Positions 1-9,100 of a stretch of DNA of 64,000 nucleotides are shown here, piece by piece. Under the pieces are notes generated by a model, which was given only the letters and a program-made list of their open reading frames with translations, was not told the DNA's origin and ran no database searches. Within the stretch, counting starts at the first letter, position 1; each line of letters starts with the position of its first letter. The translations under genes and the position numbers were made by a program. The stretch is from JL08 sp039969355 (lineage in GTDB: Bacteria; Pseudomonadota; Alphaproteobacteria; Rhodobacterales; Rhodobacteraceae): assembly GCA_039969355.1 (NCBI GenBank), contig JBDVOA010000012.1:1-64000 (forward strand). Reading direction: 5' to 3'.

Positions 1-141
1 ACCATCAATCTGGTCATAGGCCTGAAAATCGCCAAAATACTTCGTAATCGCAGCCGTCAGCGTCGTCTTGCCGTGGTCAACGTGACCAATCGTGCCAATG
101 TTAACATGCGGTTTGTTGCGTTCAAACTTTGCCTTTGCCAT
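1..141 (-). CDS. tuf: Elongation factor Tu, N-terminal part (runs off the window)
   Basis: Only the first 47 codons are present, because the gene leaves the window at base 1. The translation begins MAKAKFERNKPHVNIGTIGH and continues through the P-loop GHVDHGKT (about residues 19-26) to the start of switch I. This is the invariant N-terminus of EF-Tu, the GTPase that delivers aminoacyl-tRNA to the ribosome. The start is the ATG at 141. No tRNA, secE or nusG lies upstream, so the copy may be the one that follows fusA or a solitary tuf, which cannot be decided from here. Confidence 0.97.
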   Translation of the reverse strand, partial: MAKAKFERNKPHVNIGTIGHVDHGKTTLTAAITKYFGDFQAYDQIDG

Positions 142-199
142 TTCTTAGGCGCCTTTTTGCATTCTGGGGTCTACCCGACCCGGTTTCCTCTGCGCGGGC

Positions 200-228
200 G
201 AAATATTGCTTTCCTGACTGAATATCAA
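200..228 (-). promoter_or_regulatory. Candidate sigma-70 promoter for tuf
   Basis: On the minus strand there is TTGATA (228-223), a 17-base spacer, then TATTTC (205-200), about 60 bases before the tuf start. The -35 matches consensus well and the -10 only moderately. It was found by eye and is not confirmed by a transcript start. Confidence 0.35.
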
Positions 229-256
229 GTCGCCCAAGCTTCATTCTGATACAAGT

Positions 257-856
257 CTAACGATTGGATTCCAGAACCCTCGGTGGTTTTGCCGCATCTG
301 CGGGCATAACCTGCTGTTCAGGAGAAAACCATTTGTAGGTTTCCATTTGTTCGACCAGCCAGGATTCAAGCGATTTCGCGGCATTGAAAGTCAGACCAGC
401 AAGCTGTTTTTCCTTGTTCCGCCCCCATCCCGAGCCAATGACCAATGAGTCTCCTCCAGTTGTTTCAAGGGCGATAATCTCATGCGGCTTTTCATTCAAT
501 TTGCGCCCTCCCGCGTCGTCCCAGACGGTAACGGTCACCAGAAAAAGCGACTTTGGCGTATAGATCACCGGAACACCGGGCGGGGCCAACACATAGCCCT
601 CGATGCTGATCCCCAGATGGTACAGGTTTTCGCCGTCGTAACGTCCGAACCGCTGATCAATTGCGTCGGTCATGGCGGCGGCCAACACCTCGTCACTGAC
701 TTCCCGTGAAATCACACTTGATTGGGTGTTTTTTGTGACCACCACGTTATGGCCCAGCTTGAAGTCGCCAAGCGGGACAGGCGGGCCCTTTATGGTTTGA
801 TCAGCGCAGCCGGCCATGATGACCAGAGCGCTAAGTAAGGCAAAAATGCGCGACAT
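257..856 (-). CDS. Predicted outer-membrane lipoprotein of unknown function
   Basis: This 199-residue protein starts with a short basic n-region and a hydrophobic stretch ending in the lipobox-like VIMAGC, so Cys17 is the predicted lipidation site. Asp is not at position +2, which favours sorting to the outer membrane. The mature part is soluble and mixed in composition, with several Thr/Val-rich strand-like segments, and I recognise no named domain. It lies upstream of tuf on the same strand with a 115-base gap. The start ATG at 856 is the only one that gives the signal peptide. Confidence 0.8.
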   Translation of the reverse strand: MSRIFALLSALVIMAGCADQTIKGPPVPLGDFKLGHNVVVTKNTQSSVISREVSDEVLAAAMTDAIDQRFGRYDGENLYHLGISIEGYVLAPPGVPVIYTPKSLFLVTVTVWDDAGGRKLNEKPHEIIALETTGGDSLVIGSGWGRNKEKQLAGLTFNAAKSLESWLVEQMETYKWFSPEQQVMPADAAKPPRVLESNR

Positions 857-881
857 TGAGACTCTCGTAGTTGGTTCTAGG

Positions 882-897
882 GCTGAGATAGCTCAGC
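882..897. repeat. Short inverted repeat between the lipoprotein and P450 genes
   Basis: GCTGAG, a 4-base spacer and CTCAGC form a perfect 6+6 palindrome in the divergent intergenic region. It could be an operator for either gene. At this length chance is a real alternative. Confidence 0.3.
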
Positions 898-917
898 GCG
901 GCACCGGGTGCAAACCT

Positions 918-945
918 TTGCCGCAAGCGAATAAACGCCTATATC
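918..945 (+). promoter_or_regulatory. Candidate promoter of the cytochrome P450 gene
   Basis: TTGCCG (918-923), a 16-base spacer and TATATC (940-945) lie 30 bases before the P450 ATG at 976. A purine-rich ribosome site AAAGG lies at 961-965. The assignment is by consensus matching only. Confidence 0.35.
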
Positions 946-975
946 GTAAGGGAAGCCCAGAAAGGCGCGCGCCAA

Positions 976-2352
976 ATGACCTCAGTTTCCCCTGAACCTG
1001 CACAAAATTTACCGGAGCCGGTCAAAGTACCGCTGGTAACGGAACCTTGGGGCATATTCAAAAGCCTGAATGCGGCCCGCCAGAACGTGTTGAGCATCAT
1101 CCCAGAGCTGGCAACACGCCAACCCATGGTATCCGGCAAGACTGGAAAACGCTGGCATATGGTCATGGACCCGGATGCGATCCGCGCCATGTTGCTGGAA
1201 CGGCTGGATGATTATCCGAAATCGATTGTCACAAAGAACTTGCTTAGGCCCGCCATTGGAGAATCCCTTTTCGTAGCTGAAGGCGCGCACTGGCGCTGGC
1301 AACGACGCACGGCGGCGCCCGTGTTTTCGCATCGCAACGTTATGAACCTTGCTCCGATCATGACAAGCGCGGCTGAACGCTCGATCGAACGGATTTCAAG
1401 TGCGGGCCCGCGTGCCGTTGACCTGCTGGACGAAATGGTTACGACAACATTTGACGTGATTTCTGATGTCACCTTTTCGGGGGACGGTTCTTTTGATCGT
1501 GACAGCGTGCACACTGCAATTGATGCCTACATATCAGAAGCAGGGAAGATCTCCCTGTTCGACATACTTGGTGCGCCCGACTGGGTGCCGAGACCGGGAC
1601 GCATTCTATCTGGCAAAGCATTGAAGCAAATGAAAACGGTTGCGGACGCAGCAATCGACGCCCGGGCACAACGTGAATCAAACGGCATACCGGATTTGCT
1701 TGACCTCCTGCTTGAGGGTGAAGATCCGGAAACCAGACGCCGGATGAACACGGCCGAGCTGCGGGATAACCTTTTGACCTTTATTGTGGCAGGCCATGAG
1801 ACGACGGCGCTGACATTAGCCTGGTCGCTTTACCTGTGTGCCTTTGACCAAAAAGTTCAGGACCGGGCCCGCGCCGAAGTTACGTCTGTCCTTGGCGGGA
1901 ACTCGGCAACAGGAGAAAATGTCGCCAAATTGCCCTACATCCGACAAATCATAGAAGAAGCGCTGCGCCTTTATCCTCCTGCCGCGATGGTGTCGCGCAC
2001 GGCGCAGGTTGCGGATACGTTGTGCGACCGCGAGGTCAGGCCCGGCGACACTGTGATCATTCCAATATACGCATTGCATCGGAACCATGATCTTTGGAAA
2101 AATCCGGATCAATTTGATCCAGACAGATTCGCCGACCGCAAGGCGATTGGTCGCTATGCTTATTTGCCGTTTGGTGACGGACCTCGTATTTGCATCGGCG
2201 CTTCATTCGCGCTGCAAGAAGCCGTGATTATTCTGGCGACACTACTCGGGCGTTTTCGCTTCCGGCAAGTTCCGGGTAAAAACCCAAAACCAGTCATGAT
2301 CCTGACCTTGCGTCCCGAAGGCGGCGTATGGCTGACTGCAGAACCGGCTTAA
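976..2352 (+). CDS. Cytochrome P450 monooxygenase
   Basis: The 458-residue protein has all the P450 hallmarks. The I-helix oxygen-binding motif AGHETT is at about 272-277, the K-helix ExxR is E328-R331 (EALR), and the heme-ligand loop FGDGPRICIG has the axial cysteine at Cys406. It is a soluble class I bacterial type without a membrane anchor, so it would need a ferredoxin and reductase, but neither gene is nearby. The substrate cannot be told; fatty acids, terpenoids or aromatics are all possible. It stands alone on the plus strand and converges on the M48 protease gene 7 bases downstream. ATG 976 is preceded by AAAGG. Confidence 0.95.
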   Translation: MTSVSPEPAQNLPEPVKVPLVTEPWGIFKSLNAARQNVLSIIPELATRQPMVSGKTGKRWHMVMDPDAIRAMLLERLDDYPKSIVTKNLLRPAIGESLFVAEGAHWRWQRRTAAPVFSHRNVMNLAPIMTSAAERSIERISSAGPRAVDLLDEMVTTTFDVISDVTFSGDGSFDRDSVHTAIDAYISEAGKISLFDILGAPDWVPRPGRILSGKALKQMKTVADAAIDARAQRESNGIPDLLDLLLEGEDPETRRRMNTAELRDNLLTFIVAGHETTALTLAWSLYLCAFDQKVQDRARAEVTSVLGGNSATGENVAKLPYIRQIIEEALRLYPPAAMVSRTAQVADTLCDREVRPGDTVIIPIYALHRNHDLWKNPDQFDPDRFADRKAIGRYAYLPFGDGPRICIGASFALQEAVIILATLLGRFRFRQVPGKNPKPVMILTLRPEGGVWLTAEPA

Positions 2353-2359
2353 GGCAATT

Positions 2360-3478
2360 TCATTCCTTGCAAATACTCTTGAGTGACGCCCAATCCGGAC
2401 CACTCAGAACAGGTTGATAATCCTGATTCTCCGGCGCGGCGGCACGTGCCGCATCGATACGTTCGCGCAATCCTGGGTGCGATAAAAAATGCGCAACGAT
2501 TGCGTCACCGTCCCCAAATTTGTCGCGTAGCCGCTGAAACATGTCACCCAGTGCCGCAGGAGAAACATCAGATTTGAGCAGAGCATCGTACGCAAAGCGA
2601 TCTGCGCCAGTTTCCGCCCCCTGCGAATACTGCGCTGATATCAGCCGTTCTGTCAGAAATAACACGACAGCACCGCCGGCAAAATCGCCGAACAGCAAAC
2701 CCAAAACCCCAATCGATCCGGCAGAACGCAAGGCAAGGCGAGTGGGATCACGACTGACCACATGTCCAATTTCATGCGCCAAAACCGCTGCCACTTCATC
2801 CGGGCTTTCTGCGGCATCAATCAAACCTCGAAACAACACGACAAACCCGCCCGGCAATGCAAACGCATTTACCATCTTGTGATCCAGAACATGCACCGAA
2901 ACGTCATTGCCCAGATCAAGGTTGGCGGTCAATTTACTCTTCATCCGGGACAAGGCCTCAACCCCGGCAGTTTCTTCACAGAATGCAATCGGCTCCAGTC
3001 CGGTTTCATCGAGCGCTGCGCGGATTTGGCCCAACGTTGTTTCCCCAAGCGCCCGCTCACCGTCCGGCGGAATGAAAACAGCGAGTTGGTCGGCCATTGT
3101 GGGGACCAATGCGCCAATTATCACCCAGACTGAAGCAATTGCCGCCAGTGCCCAGGCCAACAACCGACTCCCCCCTTTAGGTAGGGTGCGGCGATGTTTG
3201 TTTGGTAGCAAGGAAAGCAACAATTTATCAGCCACGACAAGCCGCGCGACCGGGTCATCTTTCAGGCACAAGACCGTGCGATCGCTTCTCACCTGATCAG
3301 GCAGGACGCGGACATTTGCGGTGGGCCATATCATGGGCTCCAGCCCGTCCGCCGTGATCGCGAGTTCACTTTGATCCCGGATAACTTGAAGACTCGTTGC
3401 GCGAGGACGCGCCAGATCTCCGTCAAAGAACCAGGCATCAGACGTGAAAGAAACGCGTTGATCCGGATCAGAGTTCAT
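2360..3478 (-). CDS. M48-family zinc metalloprotease, membrane anchored
   Basis: The 372-residue protein has a soluble N-terminal part of about 100 residues, one transmembrane segment near 105-126, and a C-terminal M48 peptidase domain. The zinc motif HEIGH is at 235-239, and the third ligand lies in ETGAD at 289-293. A conserved SHPGLRERI motif follows near the end. M48 proteases (HtpX/BepA/LoiP type) take part in envelope protein quality control. Its ATG overlaps the stop of the YjgN-like gene (ATGA), so the two are probably translationally coupled. It is distinct from HtpX, which has several membrane helices. Confidence 0.9.
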   Translation of the reverse strand: MNSDPDQRVSFTSDAWFFDGDLARPRATSLQVIRDQSELAITADGLEPMIWPTANVRVLPDQVRSDRTVLCLKDDPVARLVVADKLLLSLLPNKHRRTLPKGGSRLLAWALAAIASVWVIIGALVPTMADQLAVFIPPDGERALGETTLGQIRAALDETGLEPIAFCEETAGVEALSRMKSKLTANLDLGNDVSVHVLDHKMVNAFALPGGFVVLFRGLIDAAESPDEVAAVLAHEIGHVVSRDPTRLALRSAGSIGVLGLLFGDFAGGAVVLFLTERLISAQYSQGAETGADRFAYDALLKSDVSPAALGDMFQRLRDKFGDGDAIVAHFLSHPGLRERIDAARAAAPENQDYQPVLSGPDWASLKSICKE

Positions 3479-4884
3479 ATGGCAGCCCCAAGATCGAGAG
3501 CCTCGGCAAAACCTTCTGCTTCGGCAAATTCATCACGAGCACGCTGACTGATGGCGTCCAGTTCAGCCGGATTCTGGATGGTCAGTGTCTCCGCGTAGTG
3601 ACGCATCAATGGAAAGGTTACGAAGGCGTGGAATAGCACCGACCAAAGCAAAAACACTGAAAAATAAAATAGTATAACTATGGAGAAGCCAACCCAACGC
3701 GGCATTTTCAAGTCAGCCCAGGGAATATCTCCGCCAACCGCCAAGAGGCCGCCCATGCCAATAAACGGAAGTGCAGCCAGGAACAACGCAATCAGCCCCA
3801 ATACCAAAGCCAAATAACTGACCGTAGTACCAAGAAAATATATTCCAAATATGCGAAATGGCCGCAGTTGCGAAAACAGCAAAACACCCCCAGACGATTT
3901 GTGATTTGCCATGATGCGGGTGGTAACCGCTCTGTAGTGGATCGCCCCATAGACGAACGCCAGCAAAACCAAAGGCAACAAAGACAAACGCTCAGGCCCG
4001 TTGATATCGGTCCAGACCTGAGATTCCATTGCCTTGTCAAACTGGTGAAAAAAGTTTCCGCCCTTGGGCAAAAATGGGTCAAGCCACAGCACCCAGATTG
4101 CACCCAACACCGTAACGCCTAGCGTTACAAACATTGGAATCGTCGCGCGGTAGAGCGTTTTCCAATCCCCTCCCTGCCGCAGCCGCGCGCATCCAAAAAA
4201 CGTGCGATCCGTTCTATATTTCTCAAGCCAGTACGTCATGCGCGGCCAAAGCAAACCCAGGCTGATGATTGTCAACGCCCAATGCAACAAGGCACGCCAA
4301 GTATAGCCCCACGCCCCGCGCTCCAGTCCGAACCGAACGCCACGCCATCGGGTGCGACCCAGAACATATCGACGTGCACGGTATGTGGCATAAAACCAGA
4401 CGGGAATAACCCCGACAAAGCTGATAAGATAAGCAAATCCATTGCCCTGAAACAGCGAAAAGCTCACGAACATAAGCAGCAAGTTTACGATGCCGATATA
4501 GAACGCAAGGATTACCACCGCGATAAAAAACCCAAGCAACTTCTCTAGCGGATCGCCTACATATTCAAGCGGGTGTCCACCGGGCCGAATTGACGACCAG
4601 TACCAGCGCCTCAGTCGGGTTTTCATCCAGAAGCGGTACATCCCAAAGGTAAAAATCGTCAGTGTACCCGTCTTAAGTGCCAGCCAGAACAGCGCACCGC
4701 GTCGACCGACAAATTCGGTGCTTAGCTTATCAGGTGAACTTATTGTCTCTGGGGAATCCCCGGGGCGCCATGCGCCCGGCGCTAGCGCGTTTTCCGGTCC
4801 ATTCGGCGAGTTCGGATTCGGTTCTTGTCCGTCCTGCGGGGTCTGACCAGCTGAGGCCTTCTGCCAAGGTGAAACTGGTGGCAT
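3475..4884 (-). CDS. YjgN-like (DUF898) multi-pass membrane protein
   Basis: The product is about 469 residues, with a polar Pro/Asn-rich N-terminus of some 50 residues and then many hydrophobic helices. It carries the FxGxxGxLFWLxLK-type entry and the repeated W-R-G-V-R-F / WxxxxL blocks of DUF898, including FTFGMYRFWMKTRLRRWYW around residue 80. The function is unknown. The start is ATG 4884 (or the adjacent GTG 4887), with GGAGG at 4893-4897 eight bases upstream. This lies inside parC, so about 155 bases are read in two frames. No other ATG, GTG or TTG is available before Met82, which would delete the domain start. It pairs with the M48 protease downstream. Confidence 0.82.
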   Translation of the reverse strand: MPPVSPWQKASAGQTPQDGQEPNPNSPNGPENALAPGAWRPGDSPETISSPDKLSTEFVGRRGALFWLALKTGTLTIFTFGMYRFWMKTRLRRWYWSSIRPGGHPLEYVGDPLEKLLGFFIAVVILAFYIGIVNLLLMFVSFSLFQGNGFAYLISFVGVIPVWFYATYRARRYVLGRTRWRGVRFGLERGAWGYTWRALLHWALTIISLGLLWPRMTYWLEKYRTDRTFFGCARLRQGGDWKTLYRATIPMFVTLGVTVLGAIWVLWLDPFLPKGGNFFHQFDKAMESQVWTDINGPERLSLLPLVLLAFVYGAIHYRAVTTRIMANHKSSGGVLLFSQLRPFRIFGIYFLGTTVSYLALVLGLIALFLAALPFIGMGGLLAVGGDIPWADLKMPRWVGFSIVILFYFSVFLLWSVLFHAFVTFPLMRHYAETLTIQNPAELDAISQRARDEFAEAEGFAEALDLGAAI

Positions 4885-7042
4885 CACTTAGACCTCCATC
4901 CTTGTACTTTTGCAGCCGTACACCTTTACCGCGACCCATTTCAGGAAGTTCGTCCGCCATAAATACAAGCACTTTACGGTTCTCACCGACCACTGCGACA
5001 GCATCACCCTCCATTGGCGTGCAGACCATGGCACGAACACCTTCGCGCACGTTGAGAACCTGTTTGCCGCTGCGGGTCTGCGCCACGATATCATTTTCCG
5101 GCACAACAAAACCATCCCCGGACGAGGACGCAACAAGCAGCCTGCGATCAGGTTTGTGTATAAAGATGCCAACAATCTCGGACTCATTGGGCAGATCAAC
5201 CATTAGGCGCAACGGTTCACCCATTCCACGACCTCCGGGCAAATTTGAGGCAGAAATCGTATAAAACCGCCCATTTGCCCCGAACACGAGCAACCGATCA
5301 GTGGTTTCGGCATGAAAGATAAACCGCGGACCGTCACCGTCTTTGAATTTCAATTCGCGCGTCAAATCAATATGGCCTGTCATTGCCCGGATCCAGCCCA
5401 TCTGGGAACAGACAACGGTGATCGGTTCGCGATCGATCATGGCCTCAAGCGGCACGTCCTCGACGACGGCCGCCTCTTCGATCAGCGTGCGGCGCGCACC
5501 CCCTTCGTAGTCTTTACCAAATAATTTTTTGGTTTCGCGTAATTGGTTAGCAATACTGTCCCATTGCAATTGTGCAGAATCGAGCAAATCCTCCAAACCC
5601 GCACGTTCTTCCATCAACGCACCTTGTTCGCGCAGTAATTCCATCTCTTCAAGACGGCGCAGGGACCGGAGACGCATGTTAAGGATGGCTTCTGCCTGAA
5701 CCTCAGACAACGTGGGATCGTCGTCAGGGTTAACAACGGGCGATACATAGTCAGATTCGTCTTTGGCGCGCGGATGCACTTTGGACCAGTCTTCGTACAT
5801 CAACCCGGCCTTGGGGTCGTCATCATAGCGAATGATGTCGATCACACGGTCGAGATTCAAGAAGGCAATAATAAAGCCTTCCAAAACTTCAAGCCGGTGG
5901 TCAATCTTCTCCATCCGATGGGTTGATCGACGAATCAAAACCTCTTGGCGGTGATCGAGGAAGGCCCGTAACACCTCTTTCATGCTGCAGACTTTGGGCG
6001 TTAGCCCGTCAATCAGCACATTGAGGTTCAACGAAAACCGTACTTCGAGATCGGAATGGCGAAACAGCATGCCCATGAGGACTTCAGGATCGACATTCTT
6101 GCTGCGCGGTTCGAGCACCATGCGAATGTCGTCCGCGCTTTCGTCACGAATGTCGGCCAGGATCGGAATTCGTTTGCTCTGAATAAGCTCGGCAATCTTC
6201 TCGATCAGCTTGGACTTCTGCACCTGATAGGGAATTTCAGTAACAACAATCTGCCACTGACCACGCCCGAGATCCTCGACCTCGTATTTACTTCGCAATC
6301 GGAATGATCCGCGCCCGGTGCGGTAGGCCTGCGCAATATTTTCCGCCGGTTCAACAACAATGCCACCGGTCGGAAAGTCCGGTCCCGGCACATAGTTGAG
6401 CAGCGTGTCGTCGCGCGCATCTGGCGTCTTGATCAGATGAATGCAAGCGTCACATAGTTCGGCAATATTGTGCGGCGGTATATTCGTTGCCATCCCCACC
6501 GCAATGCCCGATGATCCATTGGCCAGCAGATTTGGGAACGATGCGGGCAGCACAACCGGTTCAGTAAGTGTCCCATCATAGTTTTCGCGAAAATCGACCG
6601 CGTTTTCGTTCAACCCCTCAAGTAGTGCCTCGGCCACAATCGTCATTCGCGCTTCGGTATAACGGCTTGCGGCGGGGTTATCGCCATCGATATTGCCGAA
6701 GTTTCCCTGCCCGTCCACCAGCGGGTAGCGCACATTGAAATCCTGGGCGAGCCGCGCCATGGCATCATAAATTGCCGCGTCACCATGCGGGTGATAATTG
6801 CCCATTACGTCGCCGCTAATCTTGGCCGATTTGCGATACCCGCCAGAGCTGGACAGCCGCAGTTCTCGCATCGCGTAGAGTATCCGCCGGTGAACCGGTT
6901 TCAGCCCATCGCGGGCATCCGGCAGCGCGCGATGCATGATCGTTGACAGTGCATAGGTCAGATACCGGTCACCGATTGCGCGACGCAATGGCTCGGTCAG
7001 GTCAGGAATCGGCTGGTCAATATCATCCGTCGGATCACTCAT
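4730..7042 (-). CDS. parC: DNA topoisomerase IV subunit A
   Basis: This 770-residue protein decatenates daughter chromosomes together with ParE. The catalytic tyrosine is Tyr128 in AASRYTEA, and the winged-helix region HPHGDAAIYDAM is at 84-95. A coiled coil follows, then a short C-terminal beta-pinwheel region with GRGKGVRLQKYKDGGLSDA, which is typical of alphaproteobacterial ParC rather than GyrA (no GyrA box QRRGGKG is seen). The reading frame ends FPRDNKFT, a family-like tail, so the 3' end is real although it overlaps the next gene. It heads a parC / yjgN-like / M48 unit. Confidence 0.95.
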   Translation of the reverse strand: MSDPTDDIDQPIPDLTEPLRRAIGDRYLTYALSTIMHRALPDARDGLKPVHRRILYAMRELRLSSSGGYRKSAKISGDVMGNYHPHGDAAIYDAMARLAQDFNVRYPLVDGQGNFGNIDGDNPAASRYTEARMTIVAEALLEGLNENAVDFRENYDGTLTEPVVLPASFPNLLANGSSGIAVGMATNIPPHNIAELCDACIHLIKTPDARDDTLLNYVPGPDFPTGGIVVEPAENIAQAYRTGRGSFRLRSKYEVEDLGRGQWQIVVTEIPYQVQKSKLIEKIAELIQSKRIPILADIRDESADDIRMVLEPRSKNVDPEVLMGMLFRHSDLEVRFSLNLNVLIDGLTPKVCSMKEVLRAFLDHRQEVLIRRSTHRMEKIDHRLEVLEGFIIAFLNLDRVIDIIRYDDDPKAGLMYEDWSKVHPRAKDESDYVSPVVNPDDDPTLSEVQAEAILNMRLRSLRRLEEMELLREQGALMEERAGLEDLLDSAQLQWDSIANQLRETKKLFGKDYEGGARRTLIEEAAVVEDVPLEAMIDREPITVVCSQMGWIRAMTGHIDLTRELKFKDGDGPRFIFHAETTDRLLVFGANGRFYTISASNLPGGRGMGEPLRLMVDLPNESEIVGIFIHKPDRRLLVASSSGDGFVVPENDIVAQTRSGKQVLNVREGVRAMVCTPMEGDAVAVVGENRKVLVFMADELPEMGRGKGVRLQKYKDGGLSDATSFTLAEGLSWSDPAGRTRTESELAEWTGKRASAGRMAPRGFPRDNKFT

Positions 7043-7233
7043 GCTCCACCTGATACGCCGGGACCTTCGAAGGGTAAAGCAACGTCGTGCTAGTTTTTGG
7101 AACGGCTAGGGGAAAATCACCCTGTTTCTACCGTTCACGGTTTGTCGGCGTTTTTGGTATAGTGGCCTGTGGCAGGTGATTCTGCCTGTATCTGCTAGTT
7201 TAACGCACCGTTATGAGTTTGGAAGGATAGGGT

Positions 7234-7902
7234 ATGAACCGCTACATTTTGTTGGCATTCCTGTTCATGGGATGGACCTTCTATGAACTTAGCGGCGGCG
7301 CTGATTTTGTGCCGCCCAGTGCCAATCAAGCTGGCGTTGCCGAACATTTTGCGGAACCCGAGACGATAGCAGTGAGTTCAGAGCCAGTCATTGCCGATTT
7401 AGCACCCCCTAAACCTGCTCCGAAACCAGAACCGGTCGTTTTGCCAGATGTAACGCAAAAGCTTGAATTGGCGGCAGAACCCGCTCCTGATGATGCGCCC
7501 GAGGAACTGATAGTCGCCGCAATCTCTGCCGAAATTCCGATAAGCCCAGAACCCACAGAATCCAATATTGTATTGTCTACCGAATGGTCAGTTGGCGAAC
7601 AAACCCAATCCCTGGGAACAGACACAGTATTCTCGTTGGCGTCACTTGGCCAATTGACTGAAACGGTACCGGAAACCGCACCTGCGCCGCCATCTCAGGA
7701 TCTGGCTCAGGAGACCCGGTTCGTCACAGCAACCAGAGTGAACGTACGAAGCGGACCGGGAACGGATCATTCGGTAGTATCAAGTCTGACAAGTGGTGCC
7801 GAAGTCCAAGTGTTAAATGACCCCGGAGACGGATGGGTCAAAATGCGCCATAACGATTCCGAGACAGTCGGGTGGATGGCTGCATCGCTGCTAGCCCCCT
7901 GA
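7234..7902 (+). CDS. SH3-domain protein with N-terminal membrane anchor
   Basis: The 222-residue protein has one N-terminal hydrophobic segment (residues 5-20), then a long Pro/Glu/Ala-rich linker. A bacterial SH3 domain (SH3_3 type) fills about 158-222 and contains VNVRSGPGTDHSVVSSL, GAEVQVL and GWMAASLL. Such proteins are exported and bind cell wall or partner proteins. The linker looks disordered and would span periplasm. ATG 7234 follows GGAAGGAT. It runs divergently from parC across a 191-base gap. Confidence 0.85.
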   Translation: MNRYILLAFLFMGWTFYELSGGADFVPPSANQAGVAEHFAEPETIAVSSEPVIADLAPPKPAPKPEPVVLPDVTQKLELAAEPAPDDAPEELIVAAISAEIPISPEPTESNIVLSTEWSVGEQTQSLGTDTVFSLASLGQLTETVPETAPAPPSQDLAQETRFVTATRVNVRSGPGTDHSVVSSLTSGAEVQVLNDPGDGWVKMRHNDSETVGWMAASLLAP

Positions 7903-7974
7903 CGTCGTCACCTCAACGGATCATTGTGCTTCGTGTCATCCTGCGTCAAAACGCGGGCAAACGAGGCTTAACAT

Positions 7975-8802
7975 ATGCAAAAATCCATCTTAATTACAGG
8001 TTGCTCTTCCGGCATTGGCTACGACGCTGCACATGGGCTGAAGTCACGGGGATGGCGTGTCTTTGCCAGTTGCCGCAAGTCCGAAGATTGCGCGAGACTT
8101 GAGGCTGAGGGATTTGACAGCCCTTTGCTTGACTACGCTGATCCAGAAAGCATAGCCTCTGCGCTCAACGAAGTATTGAGCGCAACCGGGGGCACGCTGG
8201 ACGCCCTGTTTAATAACGGAGCGTATGCTCTTCCCGGGCCGGTCGAAGATTTAACGACCGATGCAATGCGCGCTATTTTTGAAACCAATTTCTTCGGTTG
8301 GCACGACCTGATCGTCAGGATCATTCCGGTCATGCGAGCGCAGGGGCATGGCCGGATTGTACAAAATTCATCTGTCTTGGGATTCGTCGCGGGACCTTGG
8401 CGCGGCGCCTACAACGCGACCAAATTCGCGCTCGAGGGTTTAACCGACACGTTGCGCATCGAGATGAAGCAAACTGGCATTCACATTGTTTTGATCGAAC
8501 CCGGGCCAATAAAGACAGACTTTCGCAAAAACGCGATCAGGGAATTTGAGCGCTGGGTAGACTGGGAGAACTCGGCCCGTGTCGAGCAATATCGCGATAG
8601 TCTGCTTGAAAAACTCCACAAGGGTAGTGAAAAGAACCGGTTCGAGTTACCTGCTAGTGCTGTAACCGAAAAACTGATTCAAGCGCTTGAAGCACCACTC
8701 CCCAAACCCCGATACTACGTCACTACACCTACTTATCTCATGGGGTTCTGCCGCAGATTGCTGCCCACACGGGCGCTGGACTGGGTTTTGTCAAAGGGAT
8801 AG
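7975..8802 (+). CDS. Short-chain dehydrogenase/reductase
   Basis: The 275-residue Rossmann protein has the nucleotide motif TGCSSGIG near residues 8-15, NNGAY (the NNAG equivalent), a catalytic Ser in NSSVLGF and YNATK as the YxxxK motif. It reduces or oxidises a small carbonyl or alcohol with NAD(P)H; the substrate is unknown. The closest general type is the classical SDR with an extended C-terminus, like retinol or steroid dehydrogenase-type enzymes. It lies 72 bases after the SH3 gene on the same strand. Confidence 0.9.
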   Translation: MQKSILITGCSSGIGYDAAHGLKSRGWRVFASCRKSEDCARLEAEGFDSPLLDYADPESIASALNEVLSATGGTLDALFNNGAYALPGPVEDLTTDAMRAIFETNFFGWHDLIVRIIPVMRAQGHGRIVQNSSVLGFVAGPWRGAYNATKFALEGLTDTLRIEMKQTGIHIVLIEPGPIKTDFRKNAIREFERWVDWENSARVEQYRDSLLEKLHKGSEKNRFELPASAVTEKLIQALEAPLPKPRYYVTTPTYLMGFCRRLLPTRALDWVLSKG

Positions 8803-8889
8803 TGTTATTCCCCGCCGCAAAAAAGCTGTTCGCTTTTGCGCATCAGGCCGCTACATCACCCCATACTGGTTGCAAAAGGACAATTGCAA

Positions 8890-9099
8890 ATGCCCTCCGA
8901 CCCGCTGTTTATCATTGTTGTATTGGCGGTTCTGGCCGTTGTTGTTGTCCTGATGTTGGGCCTCGGCGGATTTGCGAAGGGTGGTAAGACCAACTTAAAG
9001 TATGGCAACAAAATGATGCGCTACCGTTTGATTGCGCAGTTTATCGCCGTCGTTCTGATTTTGGTCTACGTCTATTTAAAACGCGGAGGGGTTTCCTGA
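8890..9099 (+). CDS. Twin transmembrane helix small protein (HIG1-like)
   Basis: This 69-residue protein is two membrane helices (about 6-26 and 47-64) joined by a basic loop with GGKTNLKYGNKMMRYR. This resembles the HIG1/hypoxia-induced domain that is associated with respiratory complexes in alphaproteobacteria and mitochondria. Start ATG 8890 is chosen because the preceding in-frame codons give no hydrophobic extension. It ends one base before the adenosyltransferase ATG, so the two genes are co-translated; that pairing is familiar in Rhodobacterales. Confidence 0.82.
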   Translation: MPSDPLFIIVVLAVLAVVVVLMLGLGGFAKGGKTNLKYGNKMMRYRLIAQFIAVVLILVYVYLKRGGVS

Positions 9100-9100
9100 T

